This document shows, piece by piece, positions 24,000 to 35,824 of a stretch of DNA of 64,000 nucleotides. The translations under genes and the position numbers were made by a program. This DNA is from Desmodus rotundus (taxonomy: Eukaryota > Chordata > Mammalia > Chiroptera > Phyllostomidae), in the NCBI RefSeq assembly GCF_022682495.2, contig NC_071394.1, positions 32,584,470 through 32,648,469 of the forward strand, read 5' to 3'. Within the stretch, counting starts at the first letter, position 1. The number at the start of each line of letters is the position of its first letter. A model generated the notes under the pieces. The model did no database searches, was not told where the DNA came from, and saw nothing but the letters and a program-made list of their open reading frames with translations.

Positions 24000-25300
24000 A
24001 ATAACATCATTCACTGCACACTGCCCATGCAGAATGGGAAGGAGTGGCCACAGGTGCCTGGCGCACTCGGACTGTGGCCAGGAGACTGGCATCATTAGGG
24101 TAATGACCATGAGTCATTTCACTTGGCTGTGTGTTTGAAATCAAAATAAGAGGCAAAACCAACATAAGTGCAGTTAATTTAAGGCACTTTCTAGTTATTA
24201 AAGCTAATTGCAATTCTGGCCTACAATTAGTAATTGACCAAAGGATGACAATGCCCGTGTCACTTGACCGAGTGTCCACGGCACTGCCCCTGGATTTAAT
24301 CTTTCCAGGAATGGATTTCATTGTCTGTGATGTTATAGCTGGAAAGCATCCTGCAGCAAAATCACTATCAACAATATTTCGGCAACTCCAGAGCAATTTG
24401 TGATTTTTTTTGACAGTCTATACTGGTATCTAATATTAAAGCAATATAGCTGGAAGGTAGTTAATGGATGTAGGTAGGATGTTCCATCCCGTAAGAAGGC
24501 GGTGGCCTGTTCCCTCACCGGCTGCTGACTGCCGCTCTCATACTGATAGCATGTTGTTGCCAGTGTTGCCACCTCATTAGAAAATTAGCTTTTAATTAAC
24601 TTTGGAAGCTGTTGCATGGGTTTCAATAGGAGGCATACATTTGTACACATCTTGTTGCAGAATTAAACCACCCCTTCATGATTCTAATGGGCCTCTTCTG
24701 CCTTGCAGAAAAGCAGCAGTCTAGCCGCTTACAGGCAGCAGCTCCGTGGGTAGCGGTGGCCACACAGCTCCAGCCTGCTCCCAATTACAAAGAGATGTCC
24801 TTTAGTGCCCTCCTGAGCAGACACTTACTCCAAGGCCACTTGAGACATTAAACAGCAACAGAGAGGACCACAGTCCCAGATGCTCCCCTTCCATTCTTCT
24901 GACACCCAACCTGGCTTTAATGGCACATGGTCTGGCAAGAATGTGCCTTACCTCATTTTTATATTTAAACATCTCTGCCTGAGCACAGCGGTGATAAACC
25001 TACAGACAAGATAAATAGCTAGATTATTGCTCTTCTCCCCAGGGGAAAGGCATGCTGTCAATTAGGCTAATGGGGGTTCCGGGTTTAGCTTTGGCATGAC
25101 CTAACACTAGGAAAGGCTCTTTGCCCTGCATAGCTGCAAAGCCAGAAGATGGATTTAAAAAGTGGCTACGACCCTGGCGTGGCCAGTCAGCAAAGTGGGA
25201 AGTCAAGAACCTGGTGATTAATCATCTGCCACAACAATGGGAGGGCGAGGAAAATGAGGCCCATGAGACCAGATCTTTTGAGCTTTGTTATAATTATACA
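24000..25300. promoter_or_regulatory. Candidate conserved non-coding / enhancer block
   Basis: No interspersed repeat was recognised over about 1.3 kb, which is rare in this window. The block is dense in homeodomain-like words (TTAAAGCTAATTGCAATT at about 24198, ACAATTAGTAATTGACC at about 24223, TTTTAATTAACTTTGG at about 24590, TGTCAATTAGGCTAATGG at about 25056) and a SOX-like ACAACAATGGG (about 25231). Open frames here (24007-24396, 24131-24403, 25121-25591) show no domains. The regulatory role is inferred from composition and motifs only. Confidence 0.4.
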
Positions 25301-25419
25301 TACCCTCTTTCAATTCCATTTGTTGGCTTAAAAAGAGATATGGGTGCTTTCTATTCAAGAAGTGAAGCTCCATCTTTTACAAAAATAAGTGTTCTTTTGT
25401 CGTATTTTTTCAAAGCACT

Positions 25420-25590
25420 TACTCTGACATCTCATTTAATTGTATTACCAGTCTCTGAAGCACTTAGGGCAGGTGGCATTTTTCTGATTTTGCAGCTGAT
25501 GGAGCTGTGTGACACAGCAGAGTTTAGTAATTTCCCTGTGATCACACAGCCAGCTGGTGATGGCACAGGGACAAGAATCCAAACTATTTA
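25420..25590 (-). mobile_element. MIR element
   Basis: Reverse MIR words: TGATTTTGCAGCTGATGGAG, then GTAATTTCCCTGTGATCACA, CAGCCAGCTGGTGATGGCAC and GGGACAAGAATCC. The consensus order fits the minus strand. Confidence 0.65.
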
Positions 25591-26863
25591 ACCGTCCTTA
25601 TTTATGGTTCTCCATTGCATCAAACTTCACCCCACAACCACAGAAATCAAATTATGACCTGCTAGCAATCAATTTTTGTAATTTTATCCATTATGTTTTT
25701 TGTTTTGCATAGGTTTCAAGCCTAAAAATTAACTTCACTTTGCAAATACAGTCTGCTAAACAATACAATAATTTACTTAATGGAAAATTAACAGCAAAAG
25801 ATGACAGACTGTGCAATATCGGTATTTTCCATTCCAAGGACAGGCTCTTTGCACTGTGGAGGTTGGAATATAAACAGAATAAACACACAGTTTCCTGATT
25901 TTCCTGGGAAGATCCCAATTTTCATTGGCTGCCTGGGCATTCCATTCATGTTAGCCTTTGTCTTGGACAAAAATGGCCAGGTTGGATAACAGATTTCATG
26001 GCATCTCAATTTGAGGTCAAATATTTGTTTTCCAGTTATGTTGTCCCACTGAGGAACCAACCCTTCCACAGTTTAACTGTTGGATGTTTTCAAGAAATGT
26101 GTTATTGTTTGAATACCTCCAATGCTTGCCTGGGAACAAATGACAGTGTTGATTAATGTAGATGACAACCATTTCCTGGGCAATCCTTCTGCTCCAGGCA
26201 TCTTACTTTGTTGTTTTCCTGTACTAGGGTCTCCTTTAAGCATCCCCAAACCCTCTGAGGTAGGCAGAGAGGTTTTGTTTGTTTGTTTGTTTTTGTTTTT
26301 GTTTTTAATAAGGAGGAAGAGGGAAAATAAAACAAAAGATCAAAGGGATGGGTCTCTACATGCAGACCAGCACAGTCTATTCTGATAAGGACCTTGAGAC
26401 TGGTCAAGCGATGGTCTGGTGTGTGTCTTTCTGGTTATGAGGTTGAAGGTCAGCGAATCTCCTGGAACTGGAATGACTGAAGGCTTGAGTCTGTATCTTT
26501 GAAGTTAGTTCCTAGGATTTTTACAAACATTCCATTTATCTATGAGCTACCTACTAGAGTCGGCATTTATAGAAACAATGTGAGAAGAATGGTAGGGTGG
26601 GTTACAATACTGTTTAACAGTAATTTCTACAAGAAAATGTACTTTTCTGCCTTCCCTCCCTCTTCCATGACCTAGCAGAACTGTCGCTGCCTTACCTAGC
26701 AGGCCCTGTTCTAAAGTGATTTATCTCAAAGACATTTCCTAATTTAATTTAAACACTTTAAAAACATTTTAAAAATAACTTACCCATGTGTAAGTACATA
26801 GATGTATATAAATGTTGATTTTTAGGGAAGACACTGAAACGGGACCTAAAAGAAATTCACCTA

Positions 26864-26908
26864 ACTGGGCACACGTGAGCTTTTGCTTATATTTTTCATG
26901 TGCCCAGT
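26864..26908. repeat. 10-bp inverted repeat
   Basis: ACTGGGCACA (26864-26873) and TGTGCCCAGT (26899-26908) are exact reverse complements around a 25-base spacer. It could form a short hairpin; the arms do not extend. Confidence 0.85.
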
Positions 26909-27973
26909 AGTTTGTCTGAGTTTTTGTTCTTTATTAATTGAGCTAGTGTCCAACACTTAAAAATGAAGAGATTTCCTAAAAGAGGAGAAAGAAACAAAAA
27001 GCTGCCTGGCCATTATTTAAAAATAGAAAAATCTAGACAACTGAGCCTACATCTTTTGATAGAAAAACTTTGCCAGGGCTTAGTAAGGGGGACTTGCACT
27101 TGGTTGGGCACAGGCTCCTTAGTAGGCCCATGTTCTTCACCACTTCACTCGTTTCTGTTATCTGCCTGGCCCCCGTGGGCTTTTGAGTTTGTGACTCTGG
27201 CTCCCAATCTAGAAAAATGATTTTCTTTCTTTCTAGAGAACCCAAACGCTGAAGGGCTCCCAGCTGTCTTGTATTTGCATGTGACTGACCACATCAGCCT
27301 GGCTCAGAATAAATCTTTGACAGTCACTTGAACTTGAAAAGGCTAAAACATCAATTAATTGAGTTGTGTTGAGATATTTTATTATGAGCATATGATTCTC
27401 TGCATATGTTTATTTTTTTGGTTGTATTTATATAGACATATTTTTGCATCTGACAACTGTTATTTTCAGGAAATAAATTAGAGGTGAAGGTCCAGTCATC
27501 TTCAGCTGTTAGAAGCTAATATTCTCTTAACAGATGCACCAGAAATGGCTAACAGTATATCACTTTGTTTACACATGAGCTGGGGAGATAGAGGAGGAAA
27601 CACATGTAAATAAACATAATTTTTTAAAGGAACATAAATGTTAAAACCAAGTGGCTAATTGCTTTTAGAGAAGAATACCTGACTATTCTTCACATCTGAC
27701 CTGAATTCCTTCTCTTAATTAAGCGACAAAAAAATTAACATGACTATTCAGGCAGAGGTTACATGGCCGATCTTCAGAAATATTGTAAAAAGAATTGATA
27801 CTTTGTTAAGTTTGGACACAATTTCTTTTAATTATTTGGTCTTTTGACATCTTGGGGATAAGACAAATTCAACAAGCCCAAATGTTTCAGTGATTGGGGA
27901 CCGGGCTAGAAAGAAGGGTTGACTTTAGTGGCAAATCTCCAATTATTGGGACACACTTAAGACTTCTTCTGGA

Positions 27974-28001
27974 GAAAAAAAAAAAAGAAGAAGAAGAAGA
28001 A
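27974..28001. repeat. A-run followed by (GAA)n
   Basis: Twelve or so A residues followed by five GAA units. It is a simple-sequence tract, perhaps grown from an old A-tail, but no retroelement body was recognised beside it. Confidence 0.85.
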
Positions 28002-28310
28002 TAGAAGGGCGGAAGTTGGGGGTGAGAAACGTCTCCTTACTGTGGGCAACCTTACTGCCAACCAAAGATGGTGGAGGAATTCGGACTCCTTCTGACACCA
28101 TCTCATGAGACCAGTGTGTTTCAAACTTCATTTAGTGATCTGCTTGTAGGCTGTAAAATAACATCAAGAGATAATTTTTAAACAATATTTAATCTTTCTG
28201 TATGGTCTGCTGTCTTGTTTTTTTCTATTCTTTTTTTCTTCTATTTTTAAAAAAATATTGGCCATGACTGTTTCATTCGCGTCCTTGGTCTTTCCCTTTT
28301 CATTACACAC

Positions 28311-28356
28311 GAGACAAAGGGATGAGGCAAAGTGAGACAAAGGGATGAGGCAAAGT
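28311..28356. repeat. Perfect tandem duplication of a 23-base unit
   Basis: The unit beginning GAGACAAAGGGATGAGGC occurs at 28311-28333 and again, identically, at 28334-28356. A third partial start (AAGACG) follows. The identity of the copies suggests a recent local duplication. Confidence 0.95.
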
Positions 28357-29119
28357 AAGACGAAAACACGCTACCGACAAAACATGAGTTGCTGTCCCAT
28401 CCTGGGCAGCTGCATCTGTTGCGTATTTTTTTCTGTAGCCCTATCTCTTGTCAGGTTTTCTGAGTTTAAAGAAAAGTCAAACTTTCTGCCACTCCAGTAA
28501 ACAAACAAGTGTCCATATTTTTGTGAATTGTGATGTTTAAAGTCTAAAATATTAAGGAATACAGAGGTGTAAATGATGTGGTCTGATTCCCCAAGTCCAA
28601 TAGACCATTGTACTCACAAGAGTATTGATATGAATTCAGGAATAGAGAGCCAATTTACTCCAGCTTCTTTAAGCAGGGAAAAATTTTCTGCAGGGAATTC
28701 GATGGAATACAAAATCACTCTGAGAGCTGAAAACAATGAACTCTTGGTTGAGCTCGCACTATGACTCAAAAGCCACCCCACAGCACTGGGCCATCAAAGC
28801 CACTGCTGCCATTAGCACAGGAAGTGTAAGGAGCTTAGTCATTCTTGGAATTCCTGTGTCTAGTCCAGAGTCTGGCCAGTGATGGTTAAAAGCACTGCCA
28901 GGACTGGACCCTAGGTAGGTCTCATTCCTCCAGCGTCTCTCTGTTGCCACCACTCTGTGTTTAAGAGAACTAGACTGCCAGCTTTCTCTATGTTCTTCGG
29001 CAACTGACTTGTTCTCTGTAAGTTTTTAATTCCTCATTCAGAAAATGAACCTGGTATACACTCCCATAAATTTCCTTTATGATTAAGAAATCACATTCTT
29101 GCAGAAGACCTGTTAAAAC

Positions 29120-29507
29120 TGTTAGGGTGCTCGGTGACATGGGCTGTGAAAGAATTCACAAAGAGAAGAAAGTGTAGCAAATAAAGGTTTTATTCACTCT
29201 CCAAGAAAGGAGAGGGGCATGGTACGGAGAGATGCGCGGCATTGAGGGGTGGGGGCTTTGAGCTTTTATTGGACTATAGTTGGATTAAAAAAAGGTGGGG
29301 TGTTGCTGTTGTGTGGCCCCTGGGCCGTTGGGGCATTGAAACACCAGGCTGCAGTTTGTTTCAATGTTATTTTTTGTGGGTGGCTGTAGGGAGCAATTAG
29401 TTCTGATGTTGCTTCCAGTAATTTCCAGTCCTGGGGACAAGCTTCAAAGAATAAAATGGCAGTCATGTTTAACAAGGTCATAGGCCTGCTAGGCAAATGG
29501 TGCCACA
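29120..29507 (-). mobile_element. Probable solo LTR, minus orientation
   Basis: The plus-strand edges read TGTTAGGG (29120) and GTGCCACA (ending 29507), so on the minus strand it opens with TGTGGCAC and closes with CCCTAACA, the TG...CA ends of an LTR. Near the minus-strand 3' end lies AATAAAACCTTTATTTGC (plus-strand about 29179-29196), a poly(A) signal in the expected R position. No flanking viral genes and no clear short target-site duplication were seen. The minus-strand open frame at 29266-29514 is not a known retroviral protein. Confidence 0.6.
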
Positions 29508-29999
29508 ATAGCAAATGGGGGTGACTTTATTCTTTCAATAATGAGTGTCAATTCCATTTCTTTGTTCAAAAGCTTATATCAACATGCAATACTTTATGTA
29601 GCAGTGTCTTATTCTGAAGCAAAGAGTCAACTTGATCGATTGGAAAAAAAAATTGAACAGTTTACCTTTTTGAATCATAGAGGTACTTACAATCATAAAC
29701 CCACGCATGCCTTTGAATCAGCATAACTGAATTGAAATTAGTATAGTTCATCCCTACAGAAATAGTGCTGGTAAATGGCAATGGACTAGAACTTAAATAG
29801 CTTAGATTTTTTGTATAAATTAAACACAAATGATCACGTTGATGAGTGTAGGTTTTTCTCACATAACAACAATGTAACCATATAGAAACCTTATTTTTTA
29901 ATATGACCTTGTATGTTTTCCTTCCTTTTGATTCATGCTAGCCTCATCCAGTACCCAATTCACCCGCTTCCACCTCTTTTACTCTCCATTCCCTTAAGA
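29508..29999. other. Spacer between two LTR-like repeats, nothing recognised
   Basis: About 490 bases between oppositely oriented LTR-like blocks. I looked for remains of gag, pol or env on both strands and saw none. Unassigned. Confidence 0.4.
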
Positions 30000-30925
30000 A
30001 TCAGCCCTCAGGGCAATGAGGTTCTTGTCAGGATCAAATAAGTTTAGGAACAAAGCCTGGAGTCTGTTGACCACAGAGATAGAGTTTCAGTCAAACTAGA
30101 GATAATTTTTAGGCCTCAGCTGTGTTTCATCTCCAGACCCAGGGAAGAGAAAAGACTCCACCCACCACACTCTTTCACAACCAGACAGAGCAATGCCATG
30201 GGTGATATTAGGACCTGATGCAAAGATCCAGTATCCCCCACCTTACTTCCAACCAATCAGAAGAGATTATGACCCAAACTCCTTTAGACTCCTATATAAC
30301 CTAACCACTAGAAACCATCCAGGGAACCAGGTCTCACCTGTGTCTGTGGGTGTGGTACTGATGGGGGACTCAAATGCTGGACGATTTTTTTTAGAAATCA
30401 ATGCATGTAAAAGCTACTGCTTCAGGAATTGAAGGTTTGACACACTTTGACACCAGGAGACCACAGCAATTCCACCTTTGTGCCTTAGGAGGACTGCAAG
30501 CAGTCAGGATGGTATCTGAGCCGTTGTGCTCCAGAGTGAGATAGATGCCCACTGCCCAGGACACAGATGAAAGAATGCTGCAGCTTTTATCTGATTAACT
30601 TTTCCCCTGAATTCCAAACCCCTTACCTACACTTTTGACCCCTTCTAAAAAGTCTGGCTTGAAAGGAAATGTAAGATGGTCTGTTAGGGTACAAACCTGC
30701 CATCTTCTTAGTTTGCTGGCCAACTGAATAAAGTGCCCATAAAGATTCAGTCCCCATCTCTGATTATTGGGTCTAGTAGGTGACCAGCAGCATGAATGCT
30801 GGCTTTTCCAGTTTCAGTACCATTTCCTTAATTAATAAAAGTTTACTTTCTTGGCTGCAAACTCCTCTTTGTGTTTGATTGGGCTTTGGTGTGCAAAGGC
30901 CAACAAACCCCTTTAGTTCCATAAA
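30000..30925 (+). mobile_element. ERV-type LTR, plus orientation
   Basis: LTR-like promoter architecture is visible: CCAAT at 30253-30257, TATATAA at 30293-30299, then poly(A) signals AATAAA at 30727-30732 and 30834-30839, followed by a U5-like end (GGCTGCAAACTCCTCTTTGT and GGGCTTTGGTGTGCAAAGGC). The downstream part (30.35-30.85 kb) is the reverse complement of the copy at 10.8-11.4 kb, confirming a dispersed family. No retroviral genes are next to it, so it is probably a solo LTR. Its left edge is not fixed, and two LTRs of different families could be joined here. Confidence 0.6.
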
Positions 30926-30945
30926 AACAGTTTAATTGGAAGAAC

Positions 30946-31726
30946 ACTAATCATCAGAGAAGTGCATATTAAAACCATGATGAGATGTTATCTCACACCT
31001 GTCAAAAAGGCTATCATCAATAAATCACCAAACAACAAAAGCTGGTGAGGATGTGGAGAAAGGGGAACCCCTGTGCACTGCTGGTGGGAATGCAGACTGG
31101 TGCGGCCACTGTGGAAAGCAATATGGAGTTACCTCAAAAAATTAAAAATGGATCTGCCTTTTGACCCAGCAGTCCCACTTCTGGGAATATACCTGAAAGA
31201 ACCCAAGACACTAATTTGAAAGAACATAAGCACCCCTATGTTCATTGCAGCATTATTTACAATCGCCAAGACATGGAAGCTGCCAAGTGCACATCAGTAG
31301 ATGAGTGGATAAAACAACTATGGTACATTTACACAATGGAATACTACTCAGTAATATAAAAAAGAAGAAAATTGTACCATTTGCGGCAGCATGGATGAAC
31401 CTGGAGAACATTATGGACTGGTAGAACATTATGCTAAGTGAATGGTTTCACTCATATTTAGAGTCTAATGAACAAACTAAACTAATAAGGAAAATATGGA
31501 CAGACTCATAGATAGAGAGCAGGATGACAGCTAGTTGGGGTGGGGGGTGGTTAGGACATGGAGGGGTTGAACAAAAAGGAAAAAGTACCCATGGACATGG
31601 ACAACAGTGGGGTGATTGCTGGGGGAAGGAGGGTATAAAGGGACTAATTGGTATTGGGAAAAACACAATAATAATTAGATAAAAAATAAATAAACAAAAA
31701 TAAATAAAATGTTTTTTTAAAAAAGA
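30946..31726 (+). mobile_element. 5'-truncated L1 with target-site duplication
   Basis: It begins inside ORF2 (ACTAATCATCAGAGAAGTGC) and runs through the C-terminal ORF2 region; broken frames encode DEWIKQLWYIYTMEYYS and AAAWMNLEN. The 3' UTR is followed by an A-rich tail (AATAATAATTAGATAAAAAA, then TAAATAAAC). An 8-base target-site duplication GGAAGAAC flanks it (30938-30945 and 31727-31734). Frameshifts and stops make it non-functional. It landed between the plus-strand LTR and the MIR that follows. Confidence 0.9.
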
Positions 31727-31734
31727 GGAAGAAC

Positions 31735-31811
31735 TTAGGTTTTAAATTGGCTTGAGTGACTGCTGCATGATCTATAAACCATGATCTTGCCAGATGTACT
31801 TAGCCTCTGAG

Positions 31812-31852
<41 letters not shown>

Positions 31853-31925
31853 TCATTTGGGTGGATCTGTAAAACACCTGGCACATAATAGGTACTCAAC
31901 AAATTATGGCTATTATTTTTGTTGT
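31735..31925 (+). mobile_element. MIR element carrying a GT microsatellite
   Basis: MIR words in plus orientation: CCAGATGTACTTAGCCTCTG, then GGATCTGTAAAACACCTGGC and ACATAATAGGTACTCAACAA. A GT run has expanded in its middle. Confidence 0.6.
31815..31849. repeat. (GT)17 microsatellite
   Basis: Uninterrupted GT dinucleotides from 31815 to 31849. It is long and pure enough to be length-variable. Confidence 0.97.
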
Positions 31926-31989
31926 TGTTAGTAATGTAACAGAGTAAAATGCTTGCTCTCTTTGATGGCCTTTATGCTAACAGCTTTGC

Positions 31990-32570
31990 CATAAATATGC
32001 TAATTAATTAGAGGAATTCTGCTTGAGTCCTGAGAAGCCTTCCTTTGTCCAAGGAGAGGTGGGGACATATGCACAAAACAATGACTCCAGAACCAGGCTC
32101 AGATCAGCCAGGGTCAACCAGGAACAAAAATTTAGAAATTTTCATGTTCTTCCCTGGATCCCTCTTGAAGCCTACCTGCCTACGTCATGCACTTACACCT
32201 TGCCTCTGCTCTTTTCTCTTCCTTTGTAGTAGGCAGTACTAATCCCTCCCCCCTGAGCATTTCCATCCCTTTCCCCAACCCGTTCCCCAGCATTCTCTCT
32301 CTCTCTCTGTCTCTCTCTCCCTGCCCACCCCCAGCACACACTGGGGCCTTTCCTCTCTCCTTCCCCCAGTACATTCTTTTTGCCTTTCTTTCTCCTAACC
32401 TCCAAGGGCCTTTCTTTTGCTTCGTATCTTGTTTCCTGAGCCTAGCTGGTTCACTTCTTCCATGGCTCACTTCTTATACCTCTGTGATTTTCTAAATAAA
32501 CTTTTTCTTGTACTTGAGTCTTGGCTCTGAATTCTTAGCCAAAACTCCAGGACCAAGTTCTAACATGCTG
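31990..32570 (+). mobile_element. LTR-like repeat, plus orientation
   Basis: The right end looks like an LTR R-U5: TTTTCTAAATAAACTTTTTC with its AATAAA at about 32493, then TACTTGAGTCTTGGCTCTGA and an edge at TTCTAACA (ends 32565). The left part contains a pyrimidine-rich run (CT repeats at 32294-32320). Open frames 32023-32495 on both strands come from this biased composition. The left boundary is uncertain; a TGTTAG at 31926 would mirror the CTAACA end but overlaps the MIR tail. Confidence 0.5.
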
Positions 32571-34009
32571 GTGCTGTTCCCCATTAACACTCTGACACAT
32601 TAACAATAAAAGATACCTGAATTCCAGATTCTCTTAGGATGGATTTGAGGATTAGTTCTCCCATGTTCTTGAGCTAGGCCTTCTTGAACAAACCTTTCGT
32701 TACGCAAACTCTGATGTATCGAATACAGTCCTTTCTTCTTAAGCATTGGGTACACAAACCTTGTACTTGTAAAAATAGTATATTTATTTTAATTTCTACT
32801 ATCTGTAACCGACATAGTTTCTAGGCAAGCATGTGCTTAGAATAGTCTGGTGGGGAAAGTACAAGTCCGTAATCTATATTCTTCCTTTCGGAAAGTCTTG
32901 AACCTCATAGAGTCACCGTCTTGCTTCTTTGCTGGGACTCTGAGCGGTCAGGAGGTCCTTGACCGCTGCAGTCTCTTCCATGCTATCGTTGCTCTTTACT
33001 GTCTCTAACTGATAAACGTCATTGGATATTTACAAATAAAAGCAAGATAAAAGGCTTGCTTTTTTCCATCTCTGAGGGAAAAATTAGTATGTTACAGAGT
33101 TCTAAGAAATAAGAATATTGCAGACTTGGCCTTCACTATTGTTATTTAAAGACCTGAACAATTAGAATTCCTAGAAGAAAACATTATTTAAATAGTCCAT
33201 AGGCAAAACATTAATTGAAATGATAAAGTGAGAATCTAATAGGTCTAAGAAAACTGGATTATTTGCTCTTGATTACTTTGATAGCAAATTTAATAATGGG
33301 CTAAGAGCAGGAAAAAAAGAAGTCTTTTTAAATCATCCATTTGTTGGAAATGAAACAGATCCTGGCAAGCCATTTTACTATGTAAAATAGATTATGTTAT
33401 GTCATATTCACTGATGATAGATCTTCTAGGTACTTCACACATACTAAATAATAATATCTTACAGTATATAACAATTACCAAATTAAACTTGGCTTACTTT
33501 TGAATGGTAAAGTTCCTTTTCAGAATATACATATTGTGACAAAATCTGTGGGTGTAGTAAGCCCTTGAGAATCAGTGAGACTAAACGAGCAAGCAAATAA
33601 GAGGCACACAGCCTATATTTTCCCCATGGAGTGAATAGTGCCAAACATAAATATTGCAGCGTTGAACATAAAACACCCTATGCAAAAATATAGACTTTGT
33701 TTGTTTGATTCCCCTAATGCTTTAAAAAAGCTTACATCAAGGGTACTATAAGTACTATATTTAAGACTCTAATTCAGTTTAAGGGGTTCTACACTGCCTA
33801 TAAATTTTTCTATTGAATTACTGTCTATTTTCAATTCAAGGCAATGCATTGTTCTATGCCAACAAACCTTGTTAGGTACTTAATAATAGCAATAATATAT
33901 GAGGAGTGACTAAAGTGCTTGTTGAAAAATTAGTCAATATTAGTACTTACTGGCAACTTCTTCCCATTGGAGTTCAGACACCATAGTTCAAGAACTATCA
34001 TTACTTTTA
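32571..34009. other. Intergenic, no gene or repeat recognised
   Basis: Mostly AT-rich unique sequence. No coding, RNA or repeat signature was found. Confidence 0.5.
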
Positions 34010-34150
34010 AACTAATTTTATATAATACCTACTATGTGGAAAGTGATATTTAAGAGCTTTCCATGTATATTTCACTTAATCATTTTACCAGCCCTGCCAG
34101 GTAGGTTTTTAAGGAAGGGATCCTTTATCTTTATATTCCCATACAAGGGG
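34010..34150 (-). mobile_element. MIR element
   Basis: Reverse MIR start: ATAATACCTACTATGTGGAA, AAGAGCTTTCCATGTATATT, TCACTTAATCATTTTACCAG, CCCTGCCAGGTAGG. The rest decays after about 34150. Confidence 0.6.
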
Positions 34151-34959
34151 CAAATTTGGGGAATTTTGAAGGGAGTATTTCTGGCTTTATTCCCTCTACT
34201 CCATACTTCCTTCTTCCCATAGTGGGAAGAACAGGTAGTATGACTATTGAGAACCTACCAGCCAGCAGATCACATCCCCTACGTCCCAGACACAGTTGCC
34301 CCATAGTAGTGGGAGAAACACTCCATTTTTGCTCTATTGGGCTGCTTGTTCAAATGAATGAGAGATATACAGCCCCTCCTCAGATCTCTCTGCCCTTGAA
34401 ATAACAGAACCAAGGAAAATTCCACAACTCATTGCACTCTCTTGGGCTCCCTGGTGCCTTCCCCTTGTAACAGTGGTAAGTGAGCATTTCTGCCCATCAC
34501 TGAGATAGAGACAGATTCTCCAAGCAGCAAACACAGACAGAACATATAGTCTGTGGCTGCTTTGCAGACCGTACCCTCCCTCATGGTTGGCTGTCGAAGT
34601 CTAGACTCAGGAACGATGGGAAGGGTAGGAGAAAGCCATGTTGACCTCAGGTATAAGTCACTGTCTCCATTCTTACACTTGGGAGTGACAGACATTCCCA
34701 AATAAGCTTAGACTTTAATTTACACTTTACTCTCTGTTCCATTCCTTACCATTAGGCCTTGAAGCAGAAGAGGAATAGGTACTTGGGACACCAAACTACA
34801 GCAGGAATGGCTATCTTTATTTTAACTGAGAAATCATAGAGCTGCAAGGAGGTGAATAAGTTGCCCCAATTGACCTTACATGGTTGTAGAATATTAATTA
34901 TTTTTTTTAAAGAATTGTAGATTTCAGTGCAAGTACTAAAGACTTAACAGAGGCAGCTT
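34151..34959. other. Intergenic, no gene recognised
   Basis: Open frames at 34156-34404, 34334-34534 and 34429-34701 overlap each other on both strands and lack any recognisable domain. Nothing else is supported. Confidence 0.45.
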
Positions 34960-35145
34960 TAAAAATATGGCTCAGTGGACTGAGCCTTGGCCTATGAATT
35001 GAAAGGTCACTGGTTTAATTCCTGGTCAGGGCATGTGTCTGGGTTACGGGCCAGGTCCCCAAATGGGGGTGTGCAACCAGTCGATGTTTCTCTCCCTCCC
35101 TTGCCTCTCTCTAAAAATAAATAAATTTTAAAAAATCTAAAAAAA
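34960..35145 (+). mobile_element. VES-type bat SINE, slightly 5'-shortened
   Basis: The head reads TATGGCTCAGTGGACTGAGC (A-box region) and GGTTTAATTCCTGGTCAGGG (B-box region), then GTCTGGGTTACGGGCCAGGT, CCAGTCGATGTTTCTCTCCC and CTCTCTAAAAATAAATAAAT as the tail. The first dozen or so bases of the family head are replaced by an A-rich stretch. No clear target-site duplication was found. Confidence 0.88.
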
Positions 35146-35824
35146 GGTAACTATATATTTAGAAAATACCCTAATGGAATATAAGAAGGATCAGAGGAAG
35201 GAGAAGGGAGAGGGTTAGAGGAGTTGTTCTAAGGTGTTTATTTTCTATTTTGCTTCAAGTATTTTTGAGATACAGAAATTATGAGAAATTTTTAAGATGA
35301 TCAAATTTATACTTTTTTTAAAAGGAAAAACACAATGTTGTTTTATGCATTTTTTGCTCTTTCTTATTCAATTACTAGCTATTTCTTCTGATTTAAATAT
35401 TGATGCTCTTACTAACTTTCCCCATCCTTCCAAACCTGACCCAACCTGTTAACACAACTTTATTTTCCATTACTCTTTATAAGTTATTCTTGGTTCCTAT
35501 CATCTTAATTTTTTTATCCACATCCCTGAATGTCTTACATATGTAATTCGGTTTCACAAATATTTATCACCTCTATGTAGTAAGAGTGGGTGGGAAGTGC
35601 TAATATAAGTATAAATTGAAGAGCCCTGTCATGTGAGAACACGTAGTTTTATTGGTGGAAAGAGACATGGCAGTAAATAATTACCAAATATTCTGTGAGT
35701 GCTAAAGTGGTGCTATTTACAAAATGCTATCAGACCAATAGGATTATTGGAAGGTAGGATTAGTGTCTACCTGGAAGAAGTGTGAGAAAAAAGCTTTATT
35801 TAATTATGAATCTTTATTATTATT
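35146..35824. other. Intergenic, no gene recognised
   Basis: AT-rich. The 35590-35780 part has some similarity in style to old 'bp-per-insertion' repeats, but I could not assign it. Confidence 0.4.

Larger units (their letters stand above)
25591..29119. other. Intergenic, no gene recognised
   Basis: Mixed unique sequence. It includes a GTTTT/GTTT-rich run (26274-26306), a short inverted repeat (26864-26908), an A/GAA tract (27974-28001) and a 23-base tandem pair (28311-28356). Open frames such as 25788-26069 and 26122-26385 carry no recognisable domains. Confidence 0.5.

Noticed and set aside
25121..25591. 156-residue plus-strand open frame
   Set aside because: It runs from the homeodomain-motif-rich block into a reverse MIR. 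No domain, no splice signals and no codon pattern; probably chance.
29120..30925. A complete provirus between two LTR-like blocks
   Set aside because: The two LTR-like blocks are in opposite orientation and of different sequence, and no retroviral coding remains were seen between them.
32180..32495. Overlapping open frames on both strands, 96-102 residues
   Set aside because: They come from the CT-rich composition of an LTR-like repeat; both strands are open at once.
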